Positions 44,343 through 52,594 of a stretch of 64,000 nt of DNA are shown in pieces. The notes under the pieces are model-generated. The model was not told the origin of the DNA. It saw only the letters and a program-made list of their open reading frames with translations, and made no database searches. This stretch comes from Fimousia sp045616445. GTDB lineage: Bacteria; Bacillota; Clostridia; Lachnospirales; Lachnospiraceae. The position numbers and the translations under genes are program-made. Within the stretch, counting starts at the first letter, position 1, and the number at the start of each line of letters is the position of its first letter. The stretch spans positions 264,726 to 328,725 of the forward strand of contig JAZLGR010000018.1 of assembly GCA_045616445.1 (NCBI GenBank), written 5' to 3'.

Positions 44343-45626
44343 CTATTCGTCATCGTCGTCAATATTGTCGGATTCGAAGATTTCACGGTTGAAGGATTTG
44401 TCCTGGTATGCAACGATGGTTGTACATACAGCGTCACCTGTGATGTTAACAGCTGTACGAGTCATATCGAGGATTCGGTCGATACCCATGATCAGCGCGA
44501 TACCTTCTACAGGAAGTCCAACGGATGCGAATACCATGGATAATGTAATCAGACCTACACCAGGAACACCAGCTGTACCGATGCTTGCTAATGTAGCAGT
44601 TGCGATTACGGTTAAGAATCCGGTAAGTCCTAAGTGGATGCCGTATACCTGGGAGGCAAATACTACCGCAACACCCTGCATGATGGCTGTACCGTCCATG
44701 TTGATGGTAGCGCCCAATGGAATTGTGAAAGAAGAAATCTTCTTGGAAACACCGATCTTATCTGTTAATGTTTCGATGGATAATGGAATAGTAGCGTTAG
44801 ATGTTGCTGTGGAGAATGCGAACATCATAACAGGAACAAACTTCTTCAGGAACTTGAATGGGTTCAGTCTTGTAAAGATGAAGAGTAATGCCATGTATAC
44901 AACGAGACACTGAACAGCGAGGGCACCGAATACAGTTGCCATGTATTTTAACATTGGGATAAATGCATCAAAACCAACCTGACAGAATGTTCTTGCAATT
45001 AAGGAGAATACACCGATTGGTGCAACCTTCATAACTAATACTGTCATTTCCATCATAAGGTCGTTGAACTGTGCGAAGAAAGTGGAAACAACGTCCGCTT
45101 TTTCACCCATTTTTGCAAGAAGGATACCTACGATCATGGCAAATAAGATGATCTGTAACATGTTACCTTCTGCAAGACCGCCGATTGGGTTCTTAGGAAT
45201 GATATTGAGTAATGTGTCGGCAAATGATGTTGCTTCTGCGATGGTTGCATCTCCAGCCTGTACGGAAGAGATATCAAGTCCGCGTCCAGGATTTGTAAGT
45301 GTTGCTAAACCTAAAGCAACGGAGATAGCGAGGGCTGTTGTACAAAGGTAGAATACCAGAGTTTTCACACCTACTTTACCAAGGGTTTTTGTATCACCGA
45401 TTGCGGAAGAACCACAAACGAGGGAACAGAAAACCAGAGGTACAACGAGCATCTGCATGAGACGGATGAAGCCCTGACCACATACGTAGAAGATACCGTC
45501 TACGATGACTGTATCACGTAAGTATCCGGCAGGCATTGCGTAGTGAAGGACTGCACCAACGATCGCACCGATCAATAAAGCGAAAAGGATGATCGTGGTG
45601 AGGCCAAACTTTTTCTTTTCTTTCAT
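44343..45626 (-). CDS. DAACS-family dicarboxylate/amino acid:cation symporter
   Basis: The 427-residue polytopic membrane protein matches the glutamate/aspartate symporter family (GltP, DctP, SstT). A serine/threonine-rich re-entrant loop (FAFSTATSNATIPLS) replaces the usual SSSAATLP, NMDGTAI is the classic cation-binding signature, and TLASIGTAGVPG forms the second hairpin. Likely substrates are acidic or neutral amino acids or dicarboxylates. It lies between the reductase and binding-protein genes on the minus strand, with only 17 and 11 bases between them, so all three form one operon. Confidence 0.92.
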   Translation of the reverse strand: MKEKKKFGLTTIILFALLIGAIVGAVLHYAMPAGYLRDTVIVDGIFYVCGQGFIRLMQMLVVPLVFCSLVCGSSAIGDTKTLGKVGVKTLVFYLCTTALAISVALGLATLTNPGRGLDISSVQAGDATIAEATSFADTLLNIIPKNPIGGLAEGNMLQIILFAMIVGILLAKMGEKADVVSTFFAQFNDLMMEMTVLVMKVAPIGVFSLIARTFCQVGFDAFIPMLKYMATVFGALAVQCLVVYMALLFIFTRLNPFKFLKKFVPVMMFAFSTATSNATIPLSIETLTDKIGVSKKISSFTIPLGATINMDGTAIMQGVAVVFASQVYGIHLGLTGFLTVIATATLASIGTAGVPGVGLITLSMVFASVGLPVEGIALIMGIDRILDMTRTAVNITGDAVCTTIVAYQDKSFNREIFESDNIDDDDE

Positions 45627-45643
45627 ATTATATCCTCCATTTA

Positions 45644-46504
45644 TTATTTATTAAGGGAATTCATGTACTCAGCGAGTGCAAGCTCCCAGTTAGGCATTTC
45701 ATAAGCGCCGGTTAACTTAAGCATCATGTTATCTAAGATTGTATAACGGCTGCGGTTTACAATACCGGTGTCGATGCTTGTTGCGATGACAGGTTCGATG
45801 GTTACCTGGTCGCTTAATCCGGCAAATTCGATGATCTTCTTCGCATAATCGTAACGGCTGACTACGCCTTCACAGGATGCGTGGAAGATACCATATTCAT
45901 TGGTTTCGATGAGTTTTAAGATACATTTTGCAAGCTCTGTTGCACTTGTAGGGCTGCTGAACTGGTCATTAGGAACCTGAATGACAGAGTCTGCCTTGGC
46001 ACGTTCGATTAAGTTTGTGATGTAGTTGTTGGCACCATTGCCATAGATCCAGGAGCTTCTAACGATGATGTGCTTTGGATTTAAATCACGTACTAAGTTT
46101 TCGCCTGCAAGCTTGGATTTACCATATACTGTGATTGGATTGACATTGTCAAATTCATTCAGTGCAGCTGGGTTGGTTCCGTCAAATACGTCGTCTGTGG
46201 ACATCTGAATGAATTTTGCGCCGACTGCTGTGGCAGCAGCTGCTAAGTTTCTGGCGCCGATTGCATTGATTCGGTATGCTTCATATGGATTGGTTTCGCA
46301 TTCTGCAAGGTCAGTGATTGCTGCACAGTTTACGATGACATTCGGACGGTAAACTTTTACATAGGAGTTTACGTCTTCCACGTTGGAAATGTCTAAATCC
46401 TTGTCAGAAGTGTAGACACTGTAATCATTGGCTTTTGCGAGCTTACGGATGGCTCTGCCGATTTTTCCTTTGGATCCAGTGATCCAGATTTTTGTTTTAC
46501 TCAT
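45644..46504 (-). CDS. RmlD-like NAD(P)-dependent reductase (extended SDR)
   Basis: The 286-residue protein has an N-terminal Rossmann motif GSKGKIGRAI (about residues 10-19), the NCAAITDLAECETNP segment, and the catalytic YGKSKLAGE. These mark the dTDP-4-dehydrorhamnose reductase (RmlD) branch of extended short-chain dehydrogenases. None of the other rhamnose genes (rmlA, B, C) is nearby, so the true substrate is unknown. It is the first gene of the minus-strand operon with the symporter and binding protein, preceded by GAGGAGGA and a leader with an attenuator. Confidence 0.82.
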   Translation of the reverse strand: MSKTKIWITGSKGKIGRAIRKLAKANDYSVYTSDKDLDISNVEDVNSYVKVYRPNVIVNCAAITDLAECETNPYEAYRINAIGARNLAAAATAVGAKFIQMSTDDVFDGTNPAALNEFDNVNPITVYGKSKLAGENLVRDLNPKHIIVRSSWIYGNGANNYITNLIERAKADSVIQVPNDQFSSPTSATELAKCILKLIETNEYGIFHASCEGVVSRYDYAKKIIEFAGLSDQVTIEPVIATSIDTGIVNRSRYTILDNMMLKLTGAYEMPNWELALAEYMNSLNK

Positions 46505-46528
46505 ATTTTGAATCCTCCTCGTTAATAT

Positions 46529-46573
46529 AAAAATGGTCTGATACCGCTAAGGTAAGAGACCAACTTCGTTGTC
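46529..46573 (-). promoter_or_regulatory. Transcription attenuator in the leader of the reductase-symporter-SBP operon
   Basis: Read on the minus strand, GGTCT (46561-46557) and TACC pair with GGTA and AGACC (46539-46535), and this stem is directly followed by ATTTTT, a complete intrinsic terminator before the first gene. An alternative hairpin, GACAAC-GAA-GTTGGTC (46573-46558), uses the same GGTC bases and would block the terminator. This is the layout of a riboswitch or other attenuator; I do not recognise a known ligand class. Confidence 0.6.
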
Positions 46574-46656
46574 GATTCCCGGTGATAAATCCGCTTGTAA
46601 ATAACTTGAAATATTATGTAAATATGCCTATAATTTATACACGGTTAGGATAATTA

Positions 46657-46682
46657 TAAGCATATTATACAAAAAACTACAA
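46657..46682 (-). promoter_or_regulatory. Possible minus-strand promoter of the reductase-symporter-SBP operon
   Basis: On the minus strand, TTGTAG and TATAAT with roughly 18 bases between them give a leader of about 140 bases that contains the attenuator. The region is AT-rich and has other TATAAT-like words, so the exact start is uncertain. Confidence 0.4.
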
Positions 46683-46704
46683 AAAAAGTCAAAAAGGTGT
46701 CGAA

Positions 46705-47946
46705 ATGTTTGGGAAATTTGAAGAAAAAAGTCGAAAAATTATTGCTAACGCCCTATTTGTAGGCGTTTTGGGTCAAATTTATATCACTCCCGATCCTACG
46801 ATGCCATTTTTTGTGTCGATTTTCGGGGTCGGACTCATCGGTTATTTCTTATTAAATAACAGAGACAGGAACTATTATTTTATCTTTCCATTCATGTCAG
46901 GCGCCCTCATCGTACTCTTTCGAATTGTGGTCTACTCACTCATTGGCAAGCATGCAAGCCCGGTTACGATCTGGCAGACGACGGGATCTTATTATGTTGT
47001 TTATTCCATTCTTGCCTATCTGCTGCTTCCGCTGACAGACCGGTTGGAGCTTAAGCACAAGCGTAGGATTAAGATCGAAACCATTTGCTTCATTGATATT
47101 ATCAGCAACGTGGGTGAGGCCCATCTCTTTGACCAGCCCATCAATTTCAGCTTCCGGACCATGGTTGCTGTGGCAATCCTTCGAACTGCCATGTTCTGGC
47201 TGTTTGACCTGGGCATAGAGCGAAGAAGGCTCCTCATTATTAAGGAAGAACACGAGAAACGCTATGCCAAGCTGACGGAGTTTTTTGCCGGCATTCACGC
47301 AGAAGTGGTATATCTGACAAAGTCCCAGCAGGATCTTGAAAAGGCCATGAAGGATGCCCACAAAATCTATGATAAGAATCAGGATCAGGATGCACTGAAT
47401 CTTGCCATTGCCATTCACGAAATCAAGAAAGACTATTACCGGCTTGCTTCCGGACTTTCGAGCATGATCGATTCGGTGGATGAGAAGCAGGAGATGACAG
47501 TGCGGGAGATATTCTCCATTATTTCGGAGAATATGGAGCATCAGAGCAGAGAAAGCGGCAAGGAAATATCTTTTGAATTTATTTGCCATAAAGATAGAAA
47601 TATAAAGCAATGTTATGATATATTTATTGTGGTGAACAATTTAATCGTAAATGCGATGGATGCCTGTGGTGAGAAGGGCAGAATCGTGATTACATACCTT
47701 TGCGAAGATGGCAAAGACATATTCAAGGTGAAGGACAACGGCTGTGGAATGGATGAGGATGTGAAGGACTGTATCTTTCTTCCAGGATTTTCCACAAAGT
47801 TTGATCCCCATACCGGCGAGATGTCTTCGGGGATTGGGTTATGCCATGTGAAGGATGTTGTTACGGACCGCGGCGGCACCATAGAAGTGGAGAGCCAGCC
47901 GGAGAATGGAACGGAATTTACGGTTTGTTTACCTAGTGATATGTAA
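46705..47946 (+). CDS. GHKL sensor histidine kinase, GlnK/YcbA-like
   Basis: The 413-residue membrane protein has about five or six N-terminal membrane helices (residues ~10-170), a coiled signalling helix, a phospho-acceptor region with HEIKKDYYRLASGL, and a C-terminal GHKL ATPase: N-box VVNNLIVNAMDA, G1 DNGCGMD and G2 SSGIGLCHV. The phospho-acceptor style and the partner regulator downstream point to the GlnK/YcbA group, which senses glutamine or related compounds in Bacillus. It is divergent from the symporter/binding-protein operon and may be regulated with it. Confidence 0.88.
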   Translation: MFGKFEEKSRKIIANALFVGVLGQIYITPDPTMPFFVSIFGVGLIGYFLLNNRDRNYYFIFPFMSGALIVLFRIVVYSLIGKHASPVTIWQTTGSYYVVYSILAYLLLPLTDRLELKHKRRIKIETICFIDIISNVGEAHLFDQPINFSFRTMVAVAILRTAMFWLFDLGIERRRLLIIKEEHEKRYAKLTEFFAGIHAEVVYLTKSQQDLEKAMKDAHKIYDKNQDQDALNLAIAIHEIKKDYYRLASGLSSMIDSVDEKQEMTVREIFSIISENMEHQSRESGKEISFEFICHKDRNIKQCYDIFIVVNNLIVNAMDACGEKGRIVITYLCEDGKDIFKVKDNGCGMDEDVKDCIFLPGFSTKFDPHTGEMSSGIGLCHVKDVVTDRGGTIEVESQPENGTEFTVCLPSDM

Positions 47947-47958
47947 GGAGAAGAGAAA

Positions 47959-48831
47959 ATGAAATTTGTTATTATTGATGACGATAAGAGCATCCGTACG
48001 ATCCTAAGTCTGCTCATTAAGCAGAACGGACTGGGAAGTGTGGTGGCGCAGTTTGACAGCGGTGAGAATGCGGTGGAAGATGTGTTATTCTACCATCCGG
48101 ATATTCTCCTTGTAGACCTGCTGCTTCCAGGCAAAGACGGAATTCAGATTGTCAATGAGCTGACGAGCAGAGGATTTAAGGGGAAAATCATTATGATTTC
48201 CTGCGTGGAAGATGAGGAGATGATCTCTCAGGCCTATGAAGCAGGGGTGATGTTCTATATTGACAAACCGATCAATGCCATCGAGACAACCACCGTTCTT
48301 TCTAATGTGAAGAGAATGATCGAATTAGAAGACTCCATGTATCAGATTCGTAATGTATTATCCCAGACTGAAAGCAAGCCAGTGGACCATATTCCATCCG
48401 GTGATGATATCAATGCCAAGATTGACAAGGTATTCTCCGATATCGGTTTGATTGGACTTTCCGGCACCGATGAGATCAGGGAAGTGCTCTTAGAGATCAA
48501 CCGCATTCAGAAAGTGGAACATCATAAGTCCTATAGATTAAAGGATATCTATGCGAAGATTGCCATGGACAAATATGGCGAAGATCAGGCAGAGATCAAC
48601 CAGAAGAATATGGAACAGCGCATCAGACGTGCCATCCAGAAAGCGCTGAATAACCTTGCTGAAATCGGCTGCGAGGATTATTACGACTCTATTTTCACCC
48701 GCTATGCCAATATCTTATTCGATTTTAAGCAGGTACGACAGGAGATGGCACACATCAAAGATCCGGAAACATACTCTGGAAAAGTGAATACGAAGAAATT
48801 TATGGAAGGAATCCTTACCAAGATAGATTAA
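47959..48831 (+). CDS. Response regulator with YcbB/GlnL-type output domain
   Basis: The 290-residue protein has a receiver domain (acidic pocket at residues 7-9, phosphorylation site Asp53 in LVDLLLPGKDG, conserved Lys in YIDKPI) and a C-terminal YcbB-type DNA-binding domain (about residues 160-285; LKDIYAKIAMDKYG and RIRRAIQKALNNLAEIG). Bacillus GlnL of this class activates glutaminase and glutamine transport genes. It starts 12 bases after the kinase gene, and alr follows 12 bases after its stop, so alr may be co-transcribed. Confidence 0.88.
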   Translation: MKFVIIDDDKSIRTILSLLIKQNGLGSVVAQFDSGENAVEDVLFYHPDILLVDLLLPGKDGIQIVNELTSRGFKGKIIMISCVEDEEMISQAYEAGVMFYIDKPINAIETTTVLSNVKRMIELEDSMYQIRNVLSQTESKPVDHIPSGDDINAKIDKVFSDIGLIGLSGTDEIREVLLEINRIQKVEHHKSYRLKDIYAKIAMDKYGEDQAEINQKNMEQRIRRAIQKALNNLAEIGCEDYYDSIFTRYANILFDFKQVRQEMAHIKDPETYSGKVNTKKFMEGILTKID

Positions 48832-48843
48832 AGGAACGAAATT

Positions 48844-50013
48844 ATGGAATCGACCTTACAGAGAACCTGGGCAGAGATCAGTCTTGATGCAGTTGCCCAT
48901 AATTATAAAACCTTGAAGAACCAAGTGGGGGAGGACGTGAAGTTTTTAGGAGTGGTAAAAGCAGACTCCTACGGAAGCGGCTCCATCCCAGTCAGTCTCC
49001 TCTTACAGGAGCTGGGTGCAGATTATCTGGCAGTCAGCAGCATCGATGAAGCCATAGAGCTTCGCACCCATGATATTACCATGCCAATCTTAATTCTTGG
49101 ACACACACCAAGGGAGGAAGTGGATAAGCTGATTTCCTATAACATTACCCAGGCAGTTGCCTCCATGGAGGATGCCACCTCTTATAATGAAGAAGCGATG
49201 AAGTGCGAACGTCCGCTGAAAATCCATATCAAAGCAGATACCGGCATGTCCAGAATCGGCTTTTTATGTAACGATGAGCAGATTTATGAATCCATGAAGG
49301 ATATTGCAGCAGTCATGGGCATGAAAGGGTTAGAGACAGAAGGAATCTTTACCCATTTTGCTGTATCTGACGAACCGGGAGAAGAATGCGAGGCCTATAC
49401 CAGACATCAGTTTGACCTCTTTTTAAGAACCATCAACGGAGCAGAAGCCTTATCCGGATGTGAATTTGCCATCCGACATTGTGCCAATACCGGCGGTGTG
49501 GCAAGATATCCAGAGACTTACCTCGATATGGTACGTCCGGGCCTCTTATTATATGGCTATGGCGAATTCGCCGAAGAACTTGGTCTGCAGCCAGTCATGT
49601 CCCTGAAAACAACCATTTATGGAATCAAGGACTATCCGGCAGATACAAAGATCAGCTACGGCGGTATCTATACAACCACCCGCCCAACCAGAATGGGCAT
49701 TATCCCATACGGCTATGCAGACGGATTCTTCCGCTGTCTTTCTAACCGTGTCTCACTCTATACTGAAGGAGAGACGGTTCCACAGAGGGGCAAGATCTGT
49801 ATGGATATGTGCATGATCGACATAACAGATGTACCCGATGCGAAGGAAGGCAGTGTGGTTGAGATTTTTGGAGACCATCACTCCATCAATGACATCGCAA
49901 CACTTGCAGGCACCATCCCTTATGAAATCGCCTGTGCAGTGAGCAAGCGTGTACCTCGTGTATACATCAAAGATGGAAAAGAAGTGGGAAGAGAGCTTAT
50001 GTTAAGAGGCTAG
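48844..50013 (+). CDS. alr: Alanine racemase
   Basis: The 389-residue PLP enzyme converts L-Ala to D-Ala for peptidoglycan. The PLP lysine is Lys39 in VVKADSYGSGS (usually VKADAYGHG, so the G-H position is changed to G-S here), and the second catalytic residue lies in the SYGGIYTT segment. The C-terminal beta domain ends with the GTIPYEIACAVSKRVPR motif. It sits behind the response regulator. The length is typical. Confidence 0.95.
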   Translation: MESTLQRTWAEISLDAVAHNYKTLKNQVGEDVKFLGVVKADSYGSGSIPVSLLLQELGADYLAVSSIDEAIELRTHDITMPILILGHTPREEVDKLISYNITQAVASMEDATSYNEEAMKCERPLKIHIKADTGMSRIGFLCNDEQIYESMKDIAAVMGMKGLETEGIFTHFAVSDEPGEECEAYTRHQFDLFLRTINGAEALSGCEFAIRHCANTGGVARYPETYLDMVRPGLLLYGYGEFAEELGLQPVMSLKTTIYGIKDYPADTKISYGGIYTTTRPTRMGIIPYGYADGFFRCLSNRVSLYTEGETVPQRGKICMDMCMIDITDVPDAKEGSVVEIFGDHHSINDIATLAGTIPYEIACAVSKRVPRVYIKDGKEVGRELMLRG

Positions 50014-50051
50014 TTGACGAAGCGATTCTACCCGTGATATGATACTATAAT
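50014..50051 (+). promoter_or_regulatory. Promoter region of the queuosine-precursor operon
   Basis: TTGACG (50014-50019) with TATGAT (50038-50043) at 18-base spacing is the best pair; a nearby consensus TATAAT (50046-50051) lacks a well-placed -35 box. Confidence 0.55.
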
Positions 50052-50059
50052 GTGAATAA

Positions 50060-50097
50060 AGACAGTTCGTTTGTACCATCCTGTCTATAAAGAAAAC
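50060..50097 (+). promoter_or_regulatory. preQ1-I riboswitch-like aptamer
   Basis: A 6-bp stem AGACAG/CTGTCT (50060-50065 and 50081-50086) encloses a loop beginning TTC and containing GTTT (50069-50072), which can pair with AAAC (50094-50097) in the A-rich tail ATAAAGAAAACC. This is the H-type pseudoknot of preQ1-I riboswitches. Position just upstream of queD-queE-folE-queC supports it, and a terminator follows that could be formed when ligand binds. Confidence 0.8.
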
Positions 50098-50121
50098 CAG
50101 GGCTAACAAAAGATTATTCTA

Positions 50122-50157
50122 TGGGGCAGGTACATACTCTGCTCCATTTTTGTTTTC
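50122..50157 (+). terminator. Attenuator terminator of the preQ1 riboswitch
   Basis: TGGGGCAG (50122-50129) pairs with CTGCTCCA (50139-50146, one G-T), followed by TTTTTGTTTT. It lies between the aptamer and the queD ribosome site, so it is the probable expression platform. Confidence 0.82.
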
Positions 50158-50184
50158 ATATTCATATGGAGGACAACAAAGCAT

Positions 50185-50610
50185 ATGTATATTTTAAAGA
50201 CTCAGCATGAATTTGATGCGGCACATTTCCTCAAGGGATACGACGGCAAGTGCAGCAATATTCATGGACACCGCTGGAAAGTAGTGGCAGAGGTTGGCAG
50301 TGAAACCTTAAAAACCGAAGGCAACACTCGAGGTATGGTGGTTGATTTTTCCGAACTCAAGCATGATTTAAAAGAGATGGTGGACTACTTTGACCACAAG
50401 CTGATCATCGAAGAGGGAAGCTTAAAGGAAAGCACCATCAAAGCCTTATTAGACGAAGAATTCGTCCTCATCAGCCTTCCAATCCGACCAACTGCAGAGA
50501 ACTTCTCCAGATATTTTTACGAAGAATTGAAGAAAAAGGGCTATTTGGTCGTTGCAGTGACTGTCTATGAGACACCGAAAAACTGTGCAACCTACAGGGA
50601 GTTATTCTAA
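50185..50610 (+). CDS. queD: 6-carboxy-5,6,7,8-tetrahydropterin synthase
   Basis: The 141-residue protein of the PTPS/QueD family converts dihydroneopterin triphosphate to carboxytetrahydropterin, the second step of preQ0 synthesis. Zinc ligands His14, His27 and His29 and the catalytic Cys23 are visible in DAAHFLKGYDGKCSNIHGH. It is the first gene after the riboswitch, with a GGAGGAC site, and its stop overlaps the queE start by one base. Confidence 0.95.
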   Translation: MYILKTQHEFDAAHFLKGYDGKCSNIHGHRWKVVAEVGSETLKTEGNTRGMVVDFSELKHDLKEMVDYFDHKLIIEEGSLKESTIKALLDEEFVLISLPIRPTAENFSRYFYEELKKKGYLVVAVTVYETPKNCATYRELF

Positions 50611-51287
50611 TGGCAGAAGCAATGACATATAAAGTAGTAGAAACCTTCTTAAGCATCAATGGCGAGGGTAGGAGAGCCGGACAGCTGGCTACATTTGTGC
50701 GATTTGCAGGCTGTAATCTAAACTGCAGCTATTGTGACACCAGATGGGCCAACAGCCAGGACACCCCTTATACGGTGATGACCAAAGAAGAGATTGTAGA
50801 TGTGATTCGTTCTTACGGCGCGGTTCATGTCACTCTCACAGGCGGGGAACCCCTCCTTCGGGAAGGCATGCGCGATCTCATCGAAGCATTATTAGAGGAT
50901 GAAGAACGACAAATAGAAATCGAGACCAATGGGTCTGTGGACATCCGTCCATATCTTGATCTTGGAGACAGAGTTTCCATGACCCTTGATTATAAATTGC
51001 CGGAAAGTGGGATGGAACGCCTGATGTTCCTTCCGAATTTTGAGGCGGTAAGGCCTGTGGATACGGTAAAGTTCGTATCCGGAAGCAGGAAAGACTTAGA
51101 CCGTGCAAAAGAAATCATGGATACCTATGGCCTGATCGGCCGATGCAGCTGCTATCTAAGCCCTGTATTTGGCATGATCGAACCGGCTGATATGGTGGAA
51201 TACATGAAAGAAAAAGCATTAAATGGAGTAAATCTTCAGATCCAGATGCACAAAGTTATCTGGGATCCGGAAGAGAAAGGAGTATAA
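50610..51287 (+). CDS. queE: 7-carboxy-7-deazaguanine synthase (radical SAM)
   Basis: The 225-residue radical SAM enzyme carries the CX3CX2C cluster at Cys35, Cys39 and Cys42 (AGCNLNCSYCDTRW) and TGGEPLLREG. It rearranges carboxytetrahydropterin to carboxy-deazaguanine. The queuosine/7-deazaguanine context (queD upstream, folE and queC downstream) makes the assignment firm. There is no spacer between its stop and the folE start. Confidence 0.95.
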   Translation: MAEAMTYKVVETFLSINGEGRRAGQLATFVRFAGCNLNCSYCDTRWANSQDTPYTVMTKEEIVDVIRSYGAVHVTLTGGEPLLREGMRDLIEALLEDEERQIEIETNGSVDIRPYLDLGDRVSMTLDYKLPESGMERLMFLPNFEAVRPVDTVKFVSGSRKDLDRAKEIMDTYGLIGRCSCYLSPVFGMIEPADMVEYMKEKALNGVNLQIQMHKVIWDPEEKGV

Positions 51288-51875
51288 ATGGCAATTGACA
51301 GTGCAGCAATTAAAGAACATATTCGTGGCATCCTGATTGCCCTTGGCGATGATCCGGACCGTGAAGGCTTAAAGGACACACCGGACCGCGTTGCAAGGAT
51401 GTATCAGGAGATATTTGAAGGTATGAACTATACCAACGACGAAATTGCAGAGATGTTCGGCAAGGTATTCTTCGAAGAAGCGACCGAGAAGGGCACCAAT
51501 GACATCGTCCTGGTAAAAGATATCGAAATCTTCTCCTACTGCGAACATCATATGGCTTTAATGTATGATATGAAGGTCTCTGTAGCCTATACTCCTGCAG
51601 ATAAAGTGATCGGGCTTAGCAAGATCGCCCGTATTGCAGAGATGGTAGGCAAGCGTCTCCAGCTTCAGGAACGCATCGGCAGCGATATCGCAGAAATCAT
51701 TGCCAAAGTTACCGGTTCCGAGGACGTTGCCGTAATGATCGAAGGCTGCCACAGCTGTATGACAGCCCGCGGTGTGAAGAAACCGGGATCTAAGACCTAC
51801 ACTGCGACCATGAGGGGTAGATTTGACACCGATATGATGTTACAGAATAAGCTGATGATGATGTTAAATCATTAA
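51288..51875 (+). CDS. folE: GTP cyclohydrolase I
   Basis: The 195-residue enzyme converts GTP to dihydroneopterin triphosphate, feeding both folate and preQ0 synthesis. The zinc-site motifs CEHHMALMYD (residues ~86-95) and EGCHSCMTARGVKKPGS are intact. Its place inside the que operon suggests it mainly supplies QueD here. It begins immediately after the queE stop. Confidence 0.96.
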   Translation: MAIDSAAIKEHIRGILIALGDDPDREGLKDTPDRVARMYQEIFEGMNYTNDEIAEMFGKVFFEEATEKGTNDIVLVKDIEIFSYCEHHMALMYDMKVSVAYTPADKVIGLSKIARIAEMVGKRLQLQERIGSDIAEIIAKVTGSEDVAVMIEGCHSCMTARGVKKPGSKTYTATMRGRFDTDMMLQNKLMMMLNH

Positions 51876-51903
51876 TCGTGCACATAGATCAAAGGAGAAA
51901 AGA

Positions 51904-52569
51904 ATGGCAAAGCATAATAAAGCAGTAGTCGTCTTCTCTGGCGGCCAGGATTCTACAACCTGTTTATTCTGGGCGAAGCAGAAGTACGACGAAGTGATCG
52001 CAATCTCATTCGACTATGGACAGAGACATGTCTTAGAGCTTGAATGTGCCAAGGCGATTACAAAAAAATATGGCGTGGAGCATCACATTTTGGATATGAG
52101 CCTGCTTGGACAGTTGGCACCGAATTCCCTGACCAGAACCGATATGGAAGTGGATCACGATGCACCAGCTGATGGACCACCGAACACATTTGTGGATGGA
52201 AGGAATATGATTTTTCTCACATTTGCAGCGGTATTCGCAAAGCAGAGAGACATCCATGTGCTGGTAACCGGCGTGTCCCAGAGCGATTTTTCAGGCTATC
52301 CGGACTGCAGAGATGTATTTATCAAGTCGTTAAATGCATCCCTCACCCTGGCAATGGACTATGAATTCGACATTATCACACCGATGATGTGGATCGATAA
52401 GAAAGAGACATGGCAGATGGCAGACGAACTGGGCGTTCTTGATATCATCCGCAATGAAACGCTGACCTGCTACAATGGCGTGATCGGAGACGGCTGCGGG
52501 GACTGTCCTGCATGTAAGCTTAGAAGAAAAGGATTAGAACAGTATCTGGCATCTAAAGAAGCAGAATAA
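51904..52569 (+). CDS. queC: 7-cyano-7-deazaguanine (preQ0) synthase
   Basis: The 221-residue ATP-dependent ligase makes preQ0 from carboxy-deazaguanine. It has the PP-loop SGGQDSTTCL at about residues 12-21 and a four-cysteine zinc site at the C-terminus (CGDCPACKLR plus an upstream Cys). It is the last gene of the operon. No queF (preQ0 to preQ1) or queuosine transporter is adjacent, so that step must be encoded elsewhere if queuosine is made. Confidence 0.95.
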   Translation: MAKHNKAVVVFSGGQDSTTCLFWAKQKYDEVIAISFDYGQRHVLELECAKAITKKYGVEHHILDMSLLGQLAPNSLTRTDMEVDHDAPADGPPNTFVDGRNMIFLTFAAVFAKQRDIHVLVTGVSQSDFSGYPDCRDVFIKSLNASLTLAMDYEFDIITPMMWIDKKETWQMADELGVLDIIRNETLTCYNGVIGDGCGDCPACKLRRKGLEQYLASKEAE

Positions 52570-52594
52570 TAGAATAAAACGAGGTATGACACTC

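Noticed and set aside
44365..44913. A 182-codon plus-strand frame inside the symporter gene
   Set aside because: The minus-strand frame has clear DAACS motifs; the opposite frame is low-complexity shadow sequence.
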